64,000 nt of DNA, taken from positions 21,712 to 85,711 of the forward strand of contig CANQBX010000005.1 of NCBI GenBank assembly GCA_947589095.1. The letters are read 5' to 3'. The stretch's first letter is position 1; the number at the start of each line of letters is the position of its first letter. The notes below the pieces were generated by a model. The model was not told the DNA's origin. It was given only the letters and a program-made list of their open reading frames with translations, and ran no database searches. The stretch is from an uncultured Lachnospiraceae bacterium. Its GTDB lineage: Bacteria > Bacillota > Clostridia > Lachnospirales > Lachnospiraceae. Of this stretch, positions 1-11,108 are shown in pieces. The position numbers and the translations under genes were made by a program.

Positions 1-371
1 ATATCGTGCCGCTCAATTATGGATACGAGACGGCTGGCGGAAGTTTGATTTTCTATATGCACAGCGCGAAGGACGGGCATAAGCTGGACCGGATCAGGCA
101 GAATCCGAAAGTCTGCATTGAACTGGAATGTGATACGGAGCTTGTGCCCGGCGGAGATATTCCATGCAGATATGGTCTGACCTATGCGTCCGTCATCGGA
201 TGGGGGATGGCAGAGATCGTTGAGGACGAACAGGAGAAAGTTCGGGGGCTAAAACTTTTGATGAAAAATCAGACAGGCCGTGATTTTGAAATGGACGGCA
301 GGATGGCGTCAGCGGTTGAGGTGCTGAAAGTTGTCGTGCCGCATTTTACCGCAAAAGCAAGGCGAAAATAG
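1..371 (+). CDS. pyridoxamine 5'-phosphate oxidase-like / NimA-type flavin-binding protein, 5' truncated by window edge
   Basis: Frame is open from window start (IVPLNYGYE...); the PxxYGY..GGSLIFYMHSAKDGHKLD pattern is typical of PNPOx-like split-barrel proteins. Confidence 0.75.
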   Translation, partial: IVPLNYGYETAGGSLIFYMHSAKDGHKLDRIRQNPKVCIELECDTELVPGGDIPCRYGLTYASVIGWGMAEIVEDEQEKVRGLKLLMKNQTGRDFEMDGRMASAVEVLKVVVPHFTAKARRK

Positions 372-393
372 AGCAAATCAGGAGAATGCAGCT

Positions 394-888
394 ATGAACA
401 TATCGGTCAGAGGCTATATGAAAAAGGACATCCCTGCGATGATCTGTATCTGGAATCAGGTGGTGGAAGACGGTGTGGCGTTTCCGCAGGAGGAATGTCT
501 GGACGCGGAAAGCGGTGAGGCCTTCTTCGAGGAACAGACATACTGCGGTGTGGCCGAAAATGAAAGAGGAGAAATCTGTGGACTTTATATCCTGCATCCT
601 AACAATGTGGGGCGATGTGGTCACATTTGTAACGCCAGCTACGCGGTGAGGCGCGACCTGCGTGGACTGCATATCGGAGAGAAGCTGGTGGCGGACTGCC
701 TTGCGCAAGGTAAGAACTGCGGTTTTAGTATCCTGCAGTTTAACGCGGTGGTAGCGACGAATACCCATGCACGCCATCTGTATGAGAGGCTGGGATTTAT
801 CCAGCTTGGAACGATCCCGAAGGGATTCCGCATGAAGGACGGGCATTATGAGGATATCTGTCCGTATTATAAGGTGCTGGACGAATAA
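394..888 (+). CDS. GNAT family N-acetyltransferase
   Basis: ATG at 394; RPYMKKD..AMICIWN, YAVRRDLRGLHIGEKL (acetyl-CoA loop), ATNTHARHLYERLGF. Confidence 0.85.
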   Translation: MNISVRGYMKKDIPAMICIWNQVVEDGVAFPQEECLDAESGEAFFEEQTYCGVAENERGEICGLYILHPNNVGRCGHICNASYAVRRDLRGLHIGEKLVADCLAQGKNCGFSILQFNAVVATNTHARHLYERLGFIQLGTIPKGFRMKDGHYEDICPYYKVLDE

Positions 889-950
889 GGTTTGGATGCC
901 GTATACGGCGGGATGAATAACTGTAAAATGAGAAACAGAGGATTCTGACA

Positions 951-2192
951 ATGACGGAAAACAGATACCCGGTTCTGGAGATCGATCTTGGGAAACTGGA
1001 ACACAACCTGCGGGAGATCATGGCTCGATGCGCCGCATCGGGAATTCAGGTGGCCGGCGTGGTCAAAGGCTTTACGGCCTGGCCGGAGATCGCGCGGATA
1101 TATGAACGGTGCGGCTGTCCATATCTGGCTTCATCCCGGATCGAGCAGCTTAAGAGGCTTAAGGAGGCGGAGATTCAGAGCCCGCTTATGCTTCTACGGG
1201 TTCCGATGCTTTCTGAGCTTGACGAGGTGGCGGAGATCGTGGATATCAGCCTGCAGAGCGAACCGGAGGTGCTGAGGCGACTGGATGCGGTATTCTCAGA
1301 AAGAGAAGATAGAAAATCGAAAACTGAGAGGGTAGAAGCTGCGGAATCCGTTTGGCCGGGGGGGATTGTGTCAGAGAAGGGTATGCCGGAGAAGACTATG
1401 CTTGGGAAGATTAGGGCGGAGATGACTATGCCGGGGAGGGGTGGAAATAACGCAGCTAGGCGTCACAAGGTGATCCTCATGGCGGATCTGGGCGACCTGC
1501 GTGAGGGCTTCTGGAACCGGCAGGAGCTGATCGACACGGCGGTGGAAGTGGAGCGGAATCTGTCTCATCTGGAACTGGCCGGCATCGGCACGAATCTGAC
1601 CTGCTTCGGTTCCGTGGAGGCGACGCCGGAGAAGATGCGGGAGCTTCTTGAGATCACCGCGCGGGTCGAGGCGGCGGTCGGACGGAAGCTTTCGCATGTG
1701 TGCGGAGGCGCGTCTTCTTCTCTTCATATGGTTTTAGACGGTACGATGCCGGTCGGCGTGAATCTGCTGCGGCTGGGAGAAAGCATGCTTCTTGGCGATT
1801 TTCTTGGCTGCGCGATGGATTTTACGTACAAGGACGTATTCACGCTGAAAGCGGAGGTGGTCGAGGTGAAGGATAAGCCCAGCTATCCGGTGGGAGAGCT
1901 GGCGGCGGACGCTTTCGGAAGGACGCGGCAGTATGAGGATCGGGGAATCCGCCGCCGTGCCCTGGCGGCGATGGGGCTGGTGGATTACGGAAATTACACG
2001 GACATCCGCCCGCGGATGAAAGGCGTAGAGGTGATCGGCGCGTCTTCGGATCATACGATCCTGGATGTGGAAGCGGTGAAAGACCGGATCCATGTCGGAG
2101 ATGTGCTGGAATTCGATATCAGCTATGCGTCGATGGTGTATCTGACGAATACGGAGAGCGTGCGGAGGGAGTATCTGCAGGCGAATCGCTGA
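951..2192 (+). CDS. alanine/ornithine racemase-family PLP enzyme (alanine racemase N-terminal domain) with internal insertion
   Basis: LEIDLGKLEHNLREI, AGVVKGF (PLP lysine), VILMADLGDLREGFW, GIGTNLTCFG, LRLGESMLLG. Confidence 0.8.
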   Translation: MTENRYPVLEIDLGKLEHNLREIMARCAASGIQVAGVVKGFTAWPEIARIYERCGCPYLASSRIEQLKRLKEAEIQSPLMLLRVPMLSELDEVAEIVDISLQSEPEVLRRLDAVFSEREDRKSKTERVEAAESVWPGGIVSEKGMPEKTMLGKIRAEMTMPGRGGNNAARRHKVILMADLGDLREGFWNRQELIDTAVEVERNLSHLELAGIGTNLTCFGSVEATPEKMRELLEITARVEAAVGRKLSHVCGGASSSLHMVLDGTMPVGVNLLRLGESMLLGDFLGCAMDFTYKDVFTLKAEVVEVKDKPSYPVGELAADAFGRTRQYEDRGIRRRALAAMGLVDYGNYTDIRPRMKGVEVIGASSDHTILDVEAVKDRIHVGDVLEFDISYASMVYLTNTESVRREYLQANR

Positions 2193-2220
2193 TTTTTCGA
2201 GGGAAATTTATGACAAAAGT

Positions 2221-2266
2221 ATGGACTGGTACAGACAGCTGAGAATCTGTATGCCAGTCCATTTTT
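2221..2266 (+). terminator. Rho-independent terminator after racemase gene
   Basis: ATGGACTGG-TACAGA...TCTGTA-CCAGTCCAT followed by TTTTT. Confidence 0.75.
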
Positions 2267-2282
2267 GATTTTCAGTACAAAC

Positions 2283-2395
2283 AGGGCGCTAGTAATGTCT
2301 TGTTAATATTTCTGTGCAAGAAAGGCACCAGTGATGCCTTGTTTGTATTTCTAAGCGTGCAGGGTTCCGGTGACTATCGGATTGTATCGGGGGTG
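2283..2395. repeat. Two ~39 nt tandem hairpin-forming repeats plus a degenerate third copy
   Basis: AGGGCGCTAGTAATGTCTTGTTAATATTTCTGTGCAAGA / AAGGCACCAGTGATGCCTTGTTTGTATTTCTAAGCGTGC / AGGGTTCCGGTGACTATCGGATTGTATCGG. Confidence 0.6.
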
Positions 2396-2412
2396 GCGCA
2401 GTAAGCGGAATA

Positions 2413-4266
2413 TCACGGAGAATATGCACCGGCCTCCTTCATCAGCCGGTTGCATTCCCGCACGGCTTCCGCATCCATCTTGCAGATCTGCCGGTCGTAG
2501 GTATAAAGCCCGTTGGTCTCGCTCTCGATGTCCGTAAGCTGCGTGTAAATGGCCGCGGCCAGGCCTTCCCGGACGGACAGCAGGATCGTATCTGTGATCA
2601 ACCGCTGAAACGCCGCTGTCAGCGACGCGGAGTCGGAGTATTTCTGGTAGCCGTACTCCTCGTCGTGGGTGCAGTGGCCGGGAACGGACCAGGAATAGCC
2701 ACCGTATTCGGTCAGCGCCATGGCGCGCCGCCGCTCCGGCTTGAATCGGTAACGGAAGAAATAGTAGTGAATGCTCTGGATGTCGCCGCCTCCCAGATCG
2801 AACCAGCCGCTGGCGTGGTCGACGAGGCGGCCGGGGTCCATTTTTTTGATAAGGGAGCATATTTTCAGAGTGTCAAACTGTCCCCAGCCTTCGTTGAAGG
2901 GCACCCAGACCACGATGGAGGGATGGCTGCCAAGCGTCCGGACAGTGTCGCGGACTTCGGCGGTGAATTCGTCGCGCCCGGCTTTCTCCCGGCGGGAGAG
3001 CAGGCGGCGGAAACGGTCGCCGGGGCGGATATGCAGCTGGTTCATGGCCGTAGCCAGATAGGTCACGTACCAGTCCTTATAAGAACTGCCGCCGTTGACC
3101 ATATCCTGCCACACCAGCATGCCCAGCCGGTCGCAGTGGTAGTAGAACCGATCGGGCTCGATCTTGGCGTGCTTGCGCAGCATATTAAAGCCCAACGCTT
3201 TGGCGGAGAGAAGGTCCGCAGTCATGGCTTCGTCCGTGGGCGGCGTGTAAAGACTCTCCGGGTAATATCCCTGATCCAGAAGCCCGGTCTGGAAATAAGG
3301 GCGGTTGTTCAGATAGATCCGCGGGACGCCGTCCGCCCCGCTCTGAAGATCGCATTTCCGCATGGCGAAATAGCTTTGTACGCGGTCGCGGGAGGTCTCG
3401 AAGGTCACGTAATAGAGATAGGGCTCTTCCGGGCTCCAGGCCTTGAAATCAGGCAGGGAAACCGAAAATGCGTGATTGGTAACCGCCTTGCCGGTCAGAA
3501 GGATCTGCGGCCTATTGGAGGCAGCAGTGGCTGCCAGCGGCACGTCTTCGGGATTGCTTGGCCTGTCGGTGTCAATGAGGGGTGTGCAGATCGTATATGT
3601 AACCTCTTCGTCGGTTTCACTATACAGCTTTATCCGAATCTTAGAATCGTCATAATCCGGCCGGAATGCGATCCGCCCGATATGATTTTCCGGAACAACT
3701 TCCATCCACACAGTCTGCCAGATGCCGCTCTGGGCGGTATAATACATGCCGGAAGGCTCCAGCTTCTGCTTACCGCGGCTGTGGTAGGAAGTGTCAGTCA
3801 GATCAACGACTTTGACAGTGAGGATATCGGCATCGGAGTTCGAGCGACGGTGCAGGGCCTCCGCGATATCGCAGGTAAACGGCAGATATCCGCCGTGATG
3901 TTCCCCGACCGGGGTACCATTTACATAGACCCATGCATGCTGGTCGACAGCGCCGAAATGCAGCAGGAGATGTTCGCCATCCTGCAGCGGGACGGCCGGC
4001 AGTTCCCTGCGGTACCAGAGTACCTCTTCGGGAAGAATCTTCCGGTTTACGCCGGAGAGCGCGCATTCCGGGGAGAACGGTACCAGAATCTGTCCGTCAT
4101 ACTCTGTTGAACCCCCGCCGCCATCAGAGACAGCGTATTCCCACAGCCCGTTCAGATTATAATACGACCCGCGCTCCAGCATGGGCCGCGGATATTCTGG
4201 GAGAACCCGCCGCGGATCGATCTGTTCCGAAAATTTTGTATGTAACTGTTTCATGTTGATCTCCAT
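2413..4266 (-). CDS. glycoside hydrolase family 2 protein (beta-galactosidase/beta-glucuronidase-like)
   Basis: YYNLNGLWEYAV, WYRRELP, NMLRKHAKIEPDRFYYHCDRLGMLVWQDM, VWVPFNEGWGQFDT (acid/base), LTEYGGYSW (nucleophile). Confidence 0.88.
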   Translation of the reverse strand: MEINMKQLHTKFSEQIDPRRVLPEYPRPMLERGSYYNLNGLWEYAVSDGGGGSTEYDGQILVPFSPECALSGVNRKILPEEVLWYRRELPAVPLQDGEHLLLHFGAVDQHAWVYVNGTPVGEHHGGYLPFTCDIAEALHRRSNSDADILTVKVVDLTDTSYHSRGKQKLEPSGMYYTAQSGIWQTVWMEVVPENHIGRIAFRPDYDDSKIRIKLYSETDEEVTYTICTPLIDTDRPSNPEDVPLAATAASNRPQILLTGKAVTNHAFSVSLPDFKAWSPEEPYLYYVTFETSRDRVQSYFAMRKCDLQSGADGVPRIYLNNRPYFQTGLLDQGYYPESLYTPPTDEAMTADLLSAKALGFNMLRKHAKIEPDRFYYHCDRLGMLVWQDMVNGGSSYKDWYVTYLATAMNQLHIRPGDRFRRLLSRREKAGRDEFTAEVRDTVRTLGSHPSIVVWVPFNEGWGQFDTLKICSLIKKMDPGRLVDHASGWFDLGGGDIQSIHYYFFRYRFKPERRRAMALTEYGGYSWSVPGHCTHDEEYGYQKYSDSASLTAAFQRLITDTILLSVREGLAAAIYTQLTDIESETNGLYTYDRQICKMDAEAVRECNRLMKEAGAYSP

Positions 4267-4302
4267 TTCGCCGCGCTGTCGCCGGCGGCCTGCTTATCTC
4301 TG

Positions 4303-6210
4303 CTATTCCAGCAGTTCCGGTTCCATTTTCCGAATATAAGATTCCAGTGTATTCCTGTCGATCAGCGCCGCGACGACGCCCTGTCTGGCTATGCAGAAAC
4401 CGGCCGCGTAGGCGGCGATGCGGATGGCTCTTTCCAGGCTGCAACCTTCGATCAGGAAGGACGCCAGCGCTGAGATAAACGCGTCCGCGCCGCCTGTGGT
4501 ATCGACCGGGACGGTGTCGACCGCCGGAAAATACCGGCTCAGCTCCGGAGAACGCAGGTAGCATCCCTTATCGCCCAGTGTAATGATGACGGTGCCCGCA
4601 CCTCTGCGCAGCAGTTCGTCGGCCTGCGCTTCCGGCGTTTCACAGCCGGGGCAGAGGACTGCCGCCTCGCGGCGGTTGGGAACCAGAATATCGGTATTGG
4701 CGTACAGTTCGTCCGGCAGGCTTTTCGCGGTAGCCGGTTTAACGATGGTCTTCACGCCGTATTGCCTTGCGGTGCGGGCCGCCTCTGCGGCAGACTGCAT
4801 CGGAATTTCGGTGGATATCAGGCAGTATCCGGCTTTTTCGAACAGAAACTGCTGGCTTCGGATCTTCTCCGGCAGCAGTCTGGCATTGGCGCCCGGCAGA
4901 ATCGTGATGGCGCCCTCGCCATTTTTCTCGATATAAATATAGGCAGTTCCGGTAGGCTGGTTCATATCTTTGTGGATGCCATGGGTAGCCACATGCTCAT
5001 CCTCCAGCCTGCGCATGATGTAGGAAGAGTAAACGTCGTTGCCGATCTCGCCCATCAGGGATACCTGCCGGCCCAGCCGGGCGGCGCCTATGGCCTGGTT
5101 GACGCCCTTGCCGCCGGGAGTGGTGACAGCGCTCTGGATCGTGATGGTCTTGCCGCTTTGGGGAATGTGTTCTACGGAGAAGGTAAAATCCGTATTGATA
5201 CTTCCGACGACCACGATCTTCTTGGCCCGCAGAAACGGCGGGCTGTCGATGCTGTCTGTGCCATCCATTTCAGTAGTGGGCTTAAACAGATATTCCTCCG
5301 ACTCTGCCGGCGCGCCGGTATCCTCAAGAATCGAAACCAGTCGTCCGCATACATAGGAGCCGAATTCATAGTAGGGGATGAGCGGCCCGGAGATGCGGGG
5401 CATAGAGCAGAGGTCATCCGGATCGTCCTTTAAGCTGACGATCGAAAAATCATCCGGAATATCGTAATGCAGCGTTTTCAATTCCCGGCAGACGGAAAGA
5501 GCGTCCGGCAGATGGGAGCAGATGACGCCGGTGGCGCCGCTTTCCAGCAGCTGACGGAAGCTGCCGCTGTCGCCGGAGGCAAGCTGCAGACTGCGGTCAA
5601 ACGTGATCTGATTGTCGAACAGGCAGCGCTTGTAGCCTTCCAGCATAGCCGGAAACCGCCGGCTGTCCGTGTCAAAGAGGCAGGCGATCTTCGTGTGCCG
5701 GCGATCGACGAGACTCTGGGTCATAGCGTAACTGAGTTCGGCAAAATCAATAGAATAGGAGGGCTCGGACAGAAAACTGTCGATCGTGCAGACCGGGATC
5801 CCCTGTTCGGCAAAGTAGTGGGACTGCTGCCCGCTTTCCTCGCCTGCCGGCAGCCAGATCACGCCGTCGACCCGGTTCTTGCAGAGAGTGGTAATATGCT
5901 TGAGTTCCTGCTGCATATTCCCGTCGCTGTCCAGCAGCAGGATGCTGTAACCATGAGCCTGGGCAGTCTGCATGATCCCGTTGATCATGCGGACCGAGGA
6001 AGGCGCCTTGTTCATCAGCACCCCCAGAAGAAATGTGCGGGAGGTGGAAAGATTCTTCACCATGCCGTACGGCGTATAGTTGTACTCCTTAACGATCTTA
6101 AGCACCCGCTCGCGGGTAGCCGGATTGATGTACTGGTCCTTGTTATTCACGATCTTTGAAACAGTAGAGATCGAAACGCCTGCCAGTTCGGCGATTTCCT
6201 TAATTGTCAT
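4303..6210 (-). CDS. LacI-family transcriptional regulator fused to a ribokinase/PfkB-family kinase domain
   Basis: N-terminal HTH MTIKEIAELAGVSISTVSKIVNN and periplasmic-binding-like domain; C-terminal VVVGSINTDFTFSVEHIPQSGKTI, PGGKGVNQAIGAARLG, VDTTGGADAFISAL. Alternative upstream start at 6234. Confidence 0.9.
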   Translation of the reverse strand: MTIKEIAELAGVSISTVSKIVNNKDQYINPATRERVLKIVKEYNYTPYGMVKNLSTSRTFLLGVLMNKAPSSVRMINGIMQTAQAHGYSILLLDSDGNMQQELKHITTLCKNRVDGVIWLPAGEESGQQSHYFAEQGIPVCTIDSFLSEPSYSIDFAELSYAMTQSLVDRRHTKIACLFDTDSRRFPAMLEGYKRCLFDNQITFDRSLQLASGDSGSFRQLLESGATGVICSHLPDALSVCRELKTLHYDIPDDFSIVSLKDDPDDLCSMPRISGPLIPYYEFGSYVCGRLVSILEDTGAPAESEEYLFKPTTEMDGTDSIDSPPFLRAKKIVVVGSINTDFTFSVEHIPQSGKTITIQSAVTTPGGKGVNQAIGAARLGRQVSLMGEIGNDVYSSYIMRRLEDEHVATHGIHKDMNQPTGTAYIYIEKNGEGAITILPGANARLLPEKIRSQQFLFEKAGYCLISTEIPMQSAAEAARTARQYGVKTIVKPATAKSLPDELYANTDILVPNRREAAVLCPGCETPEAQADELLRRGAGTVIITLGDKGCYLRSPELSRYFPAVDTVPVDTTGGADAFISALASFLIEGCSLERAIRIAAYAAGFCIARQGVVAALIDRNTLESYIRKMEPELLE

Positions 6211-6338
6211 GTATTTGCCCTCATAAAAATACAAAAATCTGGTTTTCTAAATTATATCGGGAGAGAGAGGATATTGTCAAGAATAATAGATTTATTTTGT
6301 TTGGCATGAGGTGGAAAAACCGTGTTTGATTCTGATAA

Positions 6339-6355
6339 TTCCTAAAAAATAGGAA
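6339..6355. promoter_or_regulatory. Perfect inverted repeat TTCCTA-AAAAA-TAGGAA in the divergent intergenic region
   Basis: Read directly; between the LacI-ribokinase gene and the GH51 gene. Confidence 0.4.
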
Positions 6356-6456
6356 AACAAAAGGAATAAATGGAAAATATTTCAAATAAAATTAGGAAAA
6401 TCATACAGGAAAACAGTTGCACATCTAGTTGTATTGCATAAAGATGAAATTGTCAC

Positions 6457-6485
6457 TTGACTTTTCCCACGCAGGAAACTATAAT
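6457..6485 (+). promoter_or_regulatory. Sigma-A type promoter for GH51/ribokinase/ABC operon
   Basis: TTGACT (6457-6462), 17 bp spacer, TATAAT (6480-6485). Confidence 0.75.
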
Positions 6486-6493
6486 CAAGATAT

Positions 6494-8078
<1,585 letters not shown>

Positions 8079-8150
8079 AGCTATTAATGCGTTAGCCCTA
8101 AATTGGCTGTTAGATATCTAACTACCACATTTTTATTGCAGAAGGAGGTG

Positions 8151-9155
8151 ATGAGTACGAAGAAAGCAGTGAATGGGAATGGAAAATGCAAGTCTGGGAA
8201 GATTCTGGTGATCGGGAGCCTGAATGTGGATATGGTGGTGGATGTGGATCATATGCCGGTGGTGGGAGAAACTATCATCAGTGCCGACATGGACATGATC
8301 CCGGGCGGAAAGGGCGCGAATCAGGCCTGCGCGGCCGGATACCTGGGAACAAATGTGTCGATGCTGGGCGCGGTAGGCGACGACTCCTATGCAAGGCTGC
8401 AGTTCATGAGTCTTGACAAGGCAGGGGTGGATACCTCCCGTGTCATCGTAAAGAAAGAGGAAAAGACAGGGGTCGCGTTCATTACAGTGAACCGGAACGG
8501 TGAGAATTGCATTGTGGTAGTTTCCGGAGCCAATGCGGCGCTGTCACCGCAGGACATCGACGCGCACCAGGATCTGCTGGATGAATGCGACGTGGTGCTT
8601 TTGCAGATGGAGATTCCGATGGCGACGGTCTGCCACGCGGCGCGGCTGGCGAAAGACAGGGGAAAGATGGTAATTCTGGATCCTGCGCCAGTGCCGGCAG
8701 TTTTCCCGGAAGAGCTCTATGCTTGCGTGGATGTGATCAAGCCAAACCGGACGGAAACGGCGATGCTGACCGGCGTGGACTGCAGAACCGAGGAAGGACT
8801 GAAGCGGGCCGCAAAACGTCTGCGTGTCAAAGGCATCCGGGAGGTGCTGGTTACGTTGGGAGGCGATGGCGTCTATATCGACTCCGCCACCTGTGGGATC
8901 AGCCATATTCCGGCGCGGCGCGTGCAGGCACTGGACACGACGGCGGCAGGCGATTCCTTCACGGCGGCGCTGGCGTTCATGCTGGTGCAGGGAAAGAACA
9001 TCCGGGAGGCGGCAGAATTTGCCAATACGGTGTCAGCTATCGTTGTTACGCGGAAAGGGGCGCAGACATCGATGCCGATGCTGGATGAGGTGGTTGCGTA
9101 TATGGAACAGGATATCATGTGGCAGATTGAAACCCGAAAGGAGGCACAGGGATGA
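8151..9155 (+). CDS. rbsK: ribokinase (PfkB family)
   Basis: LVIGSLNVDMVVDVDHMPVVGETI, PGGKGANQACAAGYLG, LDTTAAGDSFTAALAFML; GGAGGTG immediately before ATG 8151. Confidence 0.88.
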   Translation: MSTKKAVNGNGKCKSGKILVIGSLNVDMVVDVDHMPVVGETIISADMDMIPGGKGANQACAAGYLGTNVSMLGAVGDDSYARLQFMSLDKAGVDTSRVIVKKEEKTGVAFITVNRNGENCIVVVSGANAALSPQDIDAHQDLLDECDVVLLQMEIPMATVCHAARLAKDRGKMVILDPAPVPAVFPEELYACVDVIKPNRTETAMLTGVDCRTEEGLKRAAKRLRVKGIREVLVTLGGDGVYIDSATCGISHIPARRVQALDTTAAGDSFTAALAFMLVQGKNIREAAEFANTVSAIVVTRKGAQTSMPMLDEVVAYMEQDIMWQIETRKEAQG

Positions 9156-10105
9156 AGAAATCCAAGGCCCGGAAGCTGAATGCCAGGCTCCCATGTCAGA
9201 GAAAGGGATATATACGCAAACGTCTCTACCAGAGCTGGCAGTTGTATGTGCTGTTGCTGCCGGGATTGATCTATCTGCTGATATTCATGTACGGTCCCAT
9301 GTATGGGGTTCAGATTGCATTTAAGGACTATCGCCCTTCCAGGGGAATCTGGGGAAGCGAATGGGTGGGTTTAAAACATTTCATCACATATATAACCTAT
9401 CCCAAATTCTGGACGATGATCAGGAACACGCTGTCGATCACGTTGTACAACCTGGCAATGTTCCCTTGCGGAATCATTTTCGCATTGCTCTTGAATGAGA
9501 TCCGGCATGCCAGGATGAAAAAGACAGTGCAGATGCTCACCTATATGCCTCACTTTCTCTCAGAGGTGGTGGTCTGTGCCTTGATTCTTCTGATGCTGGA
9601 CATGAATAATGGCCCGATCAACGGCCTGATTGCCTGGATGGGAGGAAAGAGGATTAATTTCATGGGTATCCCCGAGTTGTTTCCCTCCATTTTCGTGCTG
9701 TCGGGCGTATGGCAGAACCTGGGGTGGAATTCCATCCTCTATATCTCCGCATTGTCCGGCATATCTATGGATCTGGTGGAGGCAGCCAGAATTGATGGGG
9801 CAAGACGTCTGCAGATTATCTGGCATGTGTATCTGCTGGGAATCATGCCGACCATAATCACCACATTTCTTCTGTCGGTGGGGCACATCATGAGTCTTGG
9901 CTATTCGAAAATCCTGCTTTTGCAGAATGATATGAACCTGGAGGTATCCACGGTCATATCCCTTTATACCTATAATGTTGGCATCCTGAGGGGACAGTAT
10001 AGTCTGTCAGCAGCGGTGGGTCTTTTCAATAACGTGATTAATATTATCATTCTGCTGCTGGTGAATTATATCATGAAGAAGTTGTCCGACACGAGTTTGT
10101 TTTGA
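9152..10105 (+). CDS. carbohydrate ABC transporter permease (LplB/YteP-like)
   Basis: LYVLLLPGLIYLLIFMYGPMYGVQIAFKDY...GIWGSEWVGLKHF; EAARIDGARRLQIIWHVYLLGIMPT. Confidence 0.9.
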   Translation: MKKSKARKLNARLPCQRKGYIRKRLYQSWQLYVLLLPGLIYLLIFMYGPMYGVQIAFKDYRPSRGIWGSEWVGLKHFITYITYPKFWTMIRNTLSITLYNLAMFPCGIIFALLLNEIRHARMKKTVQMLTYMPHFLSEVVVCALILLMLDMNNGPINGLIAWMGGKRINFMGIPELFPSIFVLSGVWQNLGWNSILYISALSGISMDLVEAARIDGARRLQIIWHVYLLGIMPTIITTFLLSVGHIMSLGYSKILLLQNDMNLEVSTVISLYTYNVGILRGQYSLSAAVGLFNNVINIIILLLVNYIMKKLSDTSLF

Positions 10106-11064
10106 AAAAAGGAGGAGAGGTGATGGAGAAAAGGGGCAAGGGCGATCGGACCAGACAAAAGCGTGTGCGTGTAACAACAGGGGACAGATTGTTTACGGTG
10201 GTGGTATATGGGTTAGTGCTATTGATTACAGCCTGCTGCGTGTATCCGATCTACTATACCATTATTGCTTCTGTATCAGATGCCACCGCACTTTATGGAG
10301 GCAAGGTCACTTTCCTGCCGTCCGGCTTTCATCTGGATGCTTACAGAGAAGTTTTCAGCAACAGACAGATATGGCGCAGCTACGCGCTCACAATCTTTTA
10401 TACAGTGGGAGGAACGCTGGTGAATATGGTACTTACGGTTCCGACTGCGTATGCATTAAGCCGGAAGCGTATGTTCGGCAGAGGCTTTCTCACTGCGGTG
10501 TTTCTGGTTACCATGTACTTTGGCGGTGGGTTGATCCCAACATATATGCTGTTTAAGAATCTTCACTTGGTCAATACGCCGTGGATTATGCTGGTATGCG
10601 GGGGGTTGAGTGTTTACAATGTTGTACTTACCAGAACGTATTTTCAGACCAGTATTCCTGACGGACTGTATGAGGCGGCCCGGATCGATGGTGCGAATGA
10701 GTTCCTGATCTTTGCAAGAATCATGCTGCCGCTTGCCAAACCGATTTTAGCTGTCATCACTCTGTATTATGCGGTGGGGCATTGGAGCAGTTGGTTTAGC
10801 GCTATGATCTATATCTCAAACACAGAGCTGCATCCTCTGCAGCTGGTGCTGAGAAGAATATTGATCCAAAATGAATCTGCCGTGATGAATATGGGAGAAA
10901 TCACATCCCAGACTTTGGCGGATTCTCTGCGAAGGAAGATGGAGCTTACTCAGGTGATGAAATTTGCGCTTGTGTTGATATCCAGCGCACCCATGCTGGT
11001 GGTCTATCCTTTTGTGCAGAAATATTTTATAAAGGGAGTCATGGTGGGAGCTTTGAAAGAGTAA
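10102..11064 (+). CDS. carbohydrate ABC transporter permease (LplC/YtcP-like)
   Basis: YPIYYTIIASVSDATALYGGKVTFLPSGFHLDAY; YEAARIDGANEFLIFARIMLPLAKPILAVITLYYAVGHWSSWF. Confidence 0.9.
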   Translation: MKKGGEVMEKRGKGDRTRQKRVRVTTGDRLFTVVVYGLVLLITACCVYPIYYTIIASVSDATALYGGKVTFLPSGFHLDAYREVFSNRQIWRSYALTIFYTVGGTLVNMVLTVPTAYALSRKRMFGRGFLTAVFLVTMYFGGGLIPTYMLFKNLHLVNTPWIMLVCGGLSVYNVVLTRTYFQTSIPDGLYEAARIDGANEFLIFARIMLPLAKPILAVITLYYAVGHWSSWFSAMIYISNTELHPLQLVLRRILIQNESAVMNMGEITSQTLADSLRRKMELTQVMKFALVLISSAPMLVVYPFVQKYFIKGVMVGALKE

Positions 11065-11108
11065 CGAATATATAATTATAACGAAATTACAATAAGGAGG
11101 AGAATCAT

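Noticed and set aside
2665-4110. 481 aa plus-strand ORF
   Set aside because: Antisense shadow of the well-supported GH2 gene in GC-rich DNA; no recognisable domain.
8109-8122. GTTAGATATCTAAC palindrome between GH51 and ribokinase genes
   Set aside because: Perfect 14 bp palindrome but in an intragenic-operon gap with no promoter next to it; too short to interpret alone.
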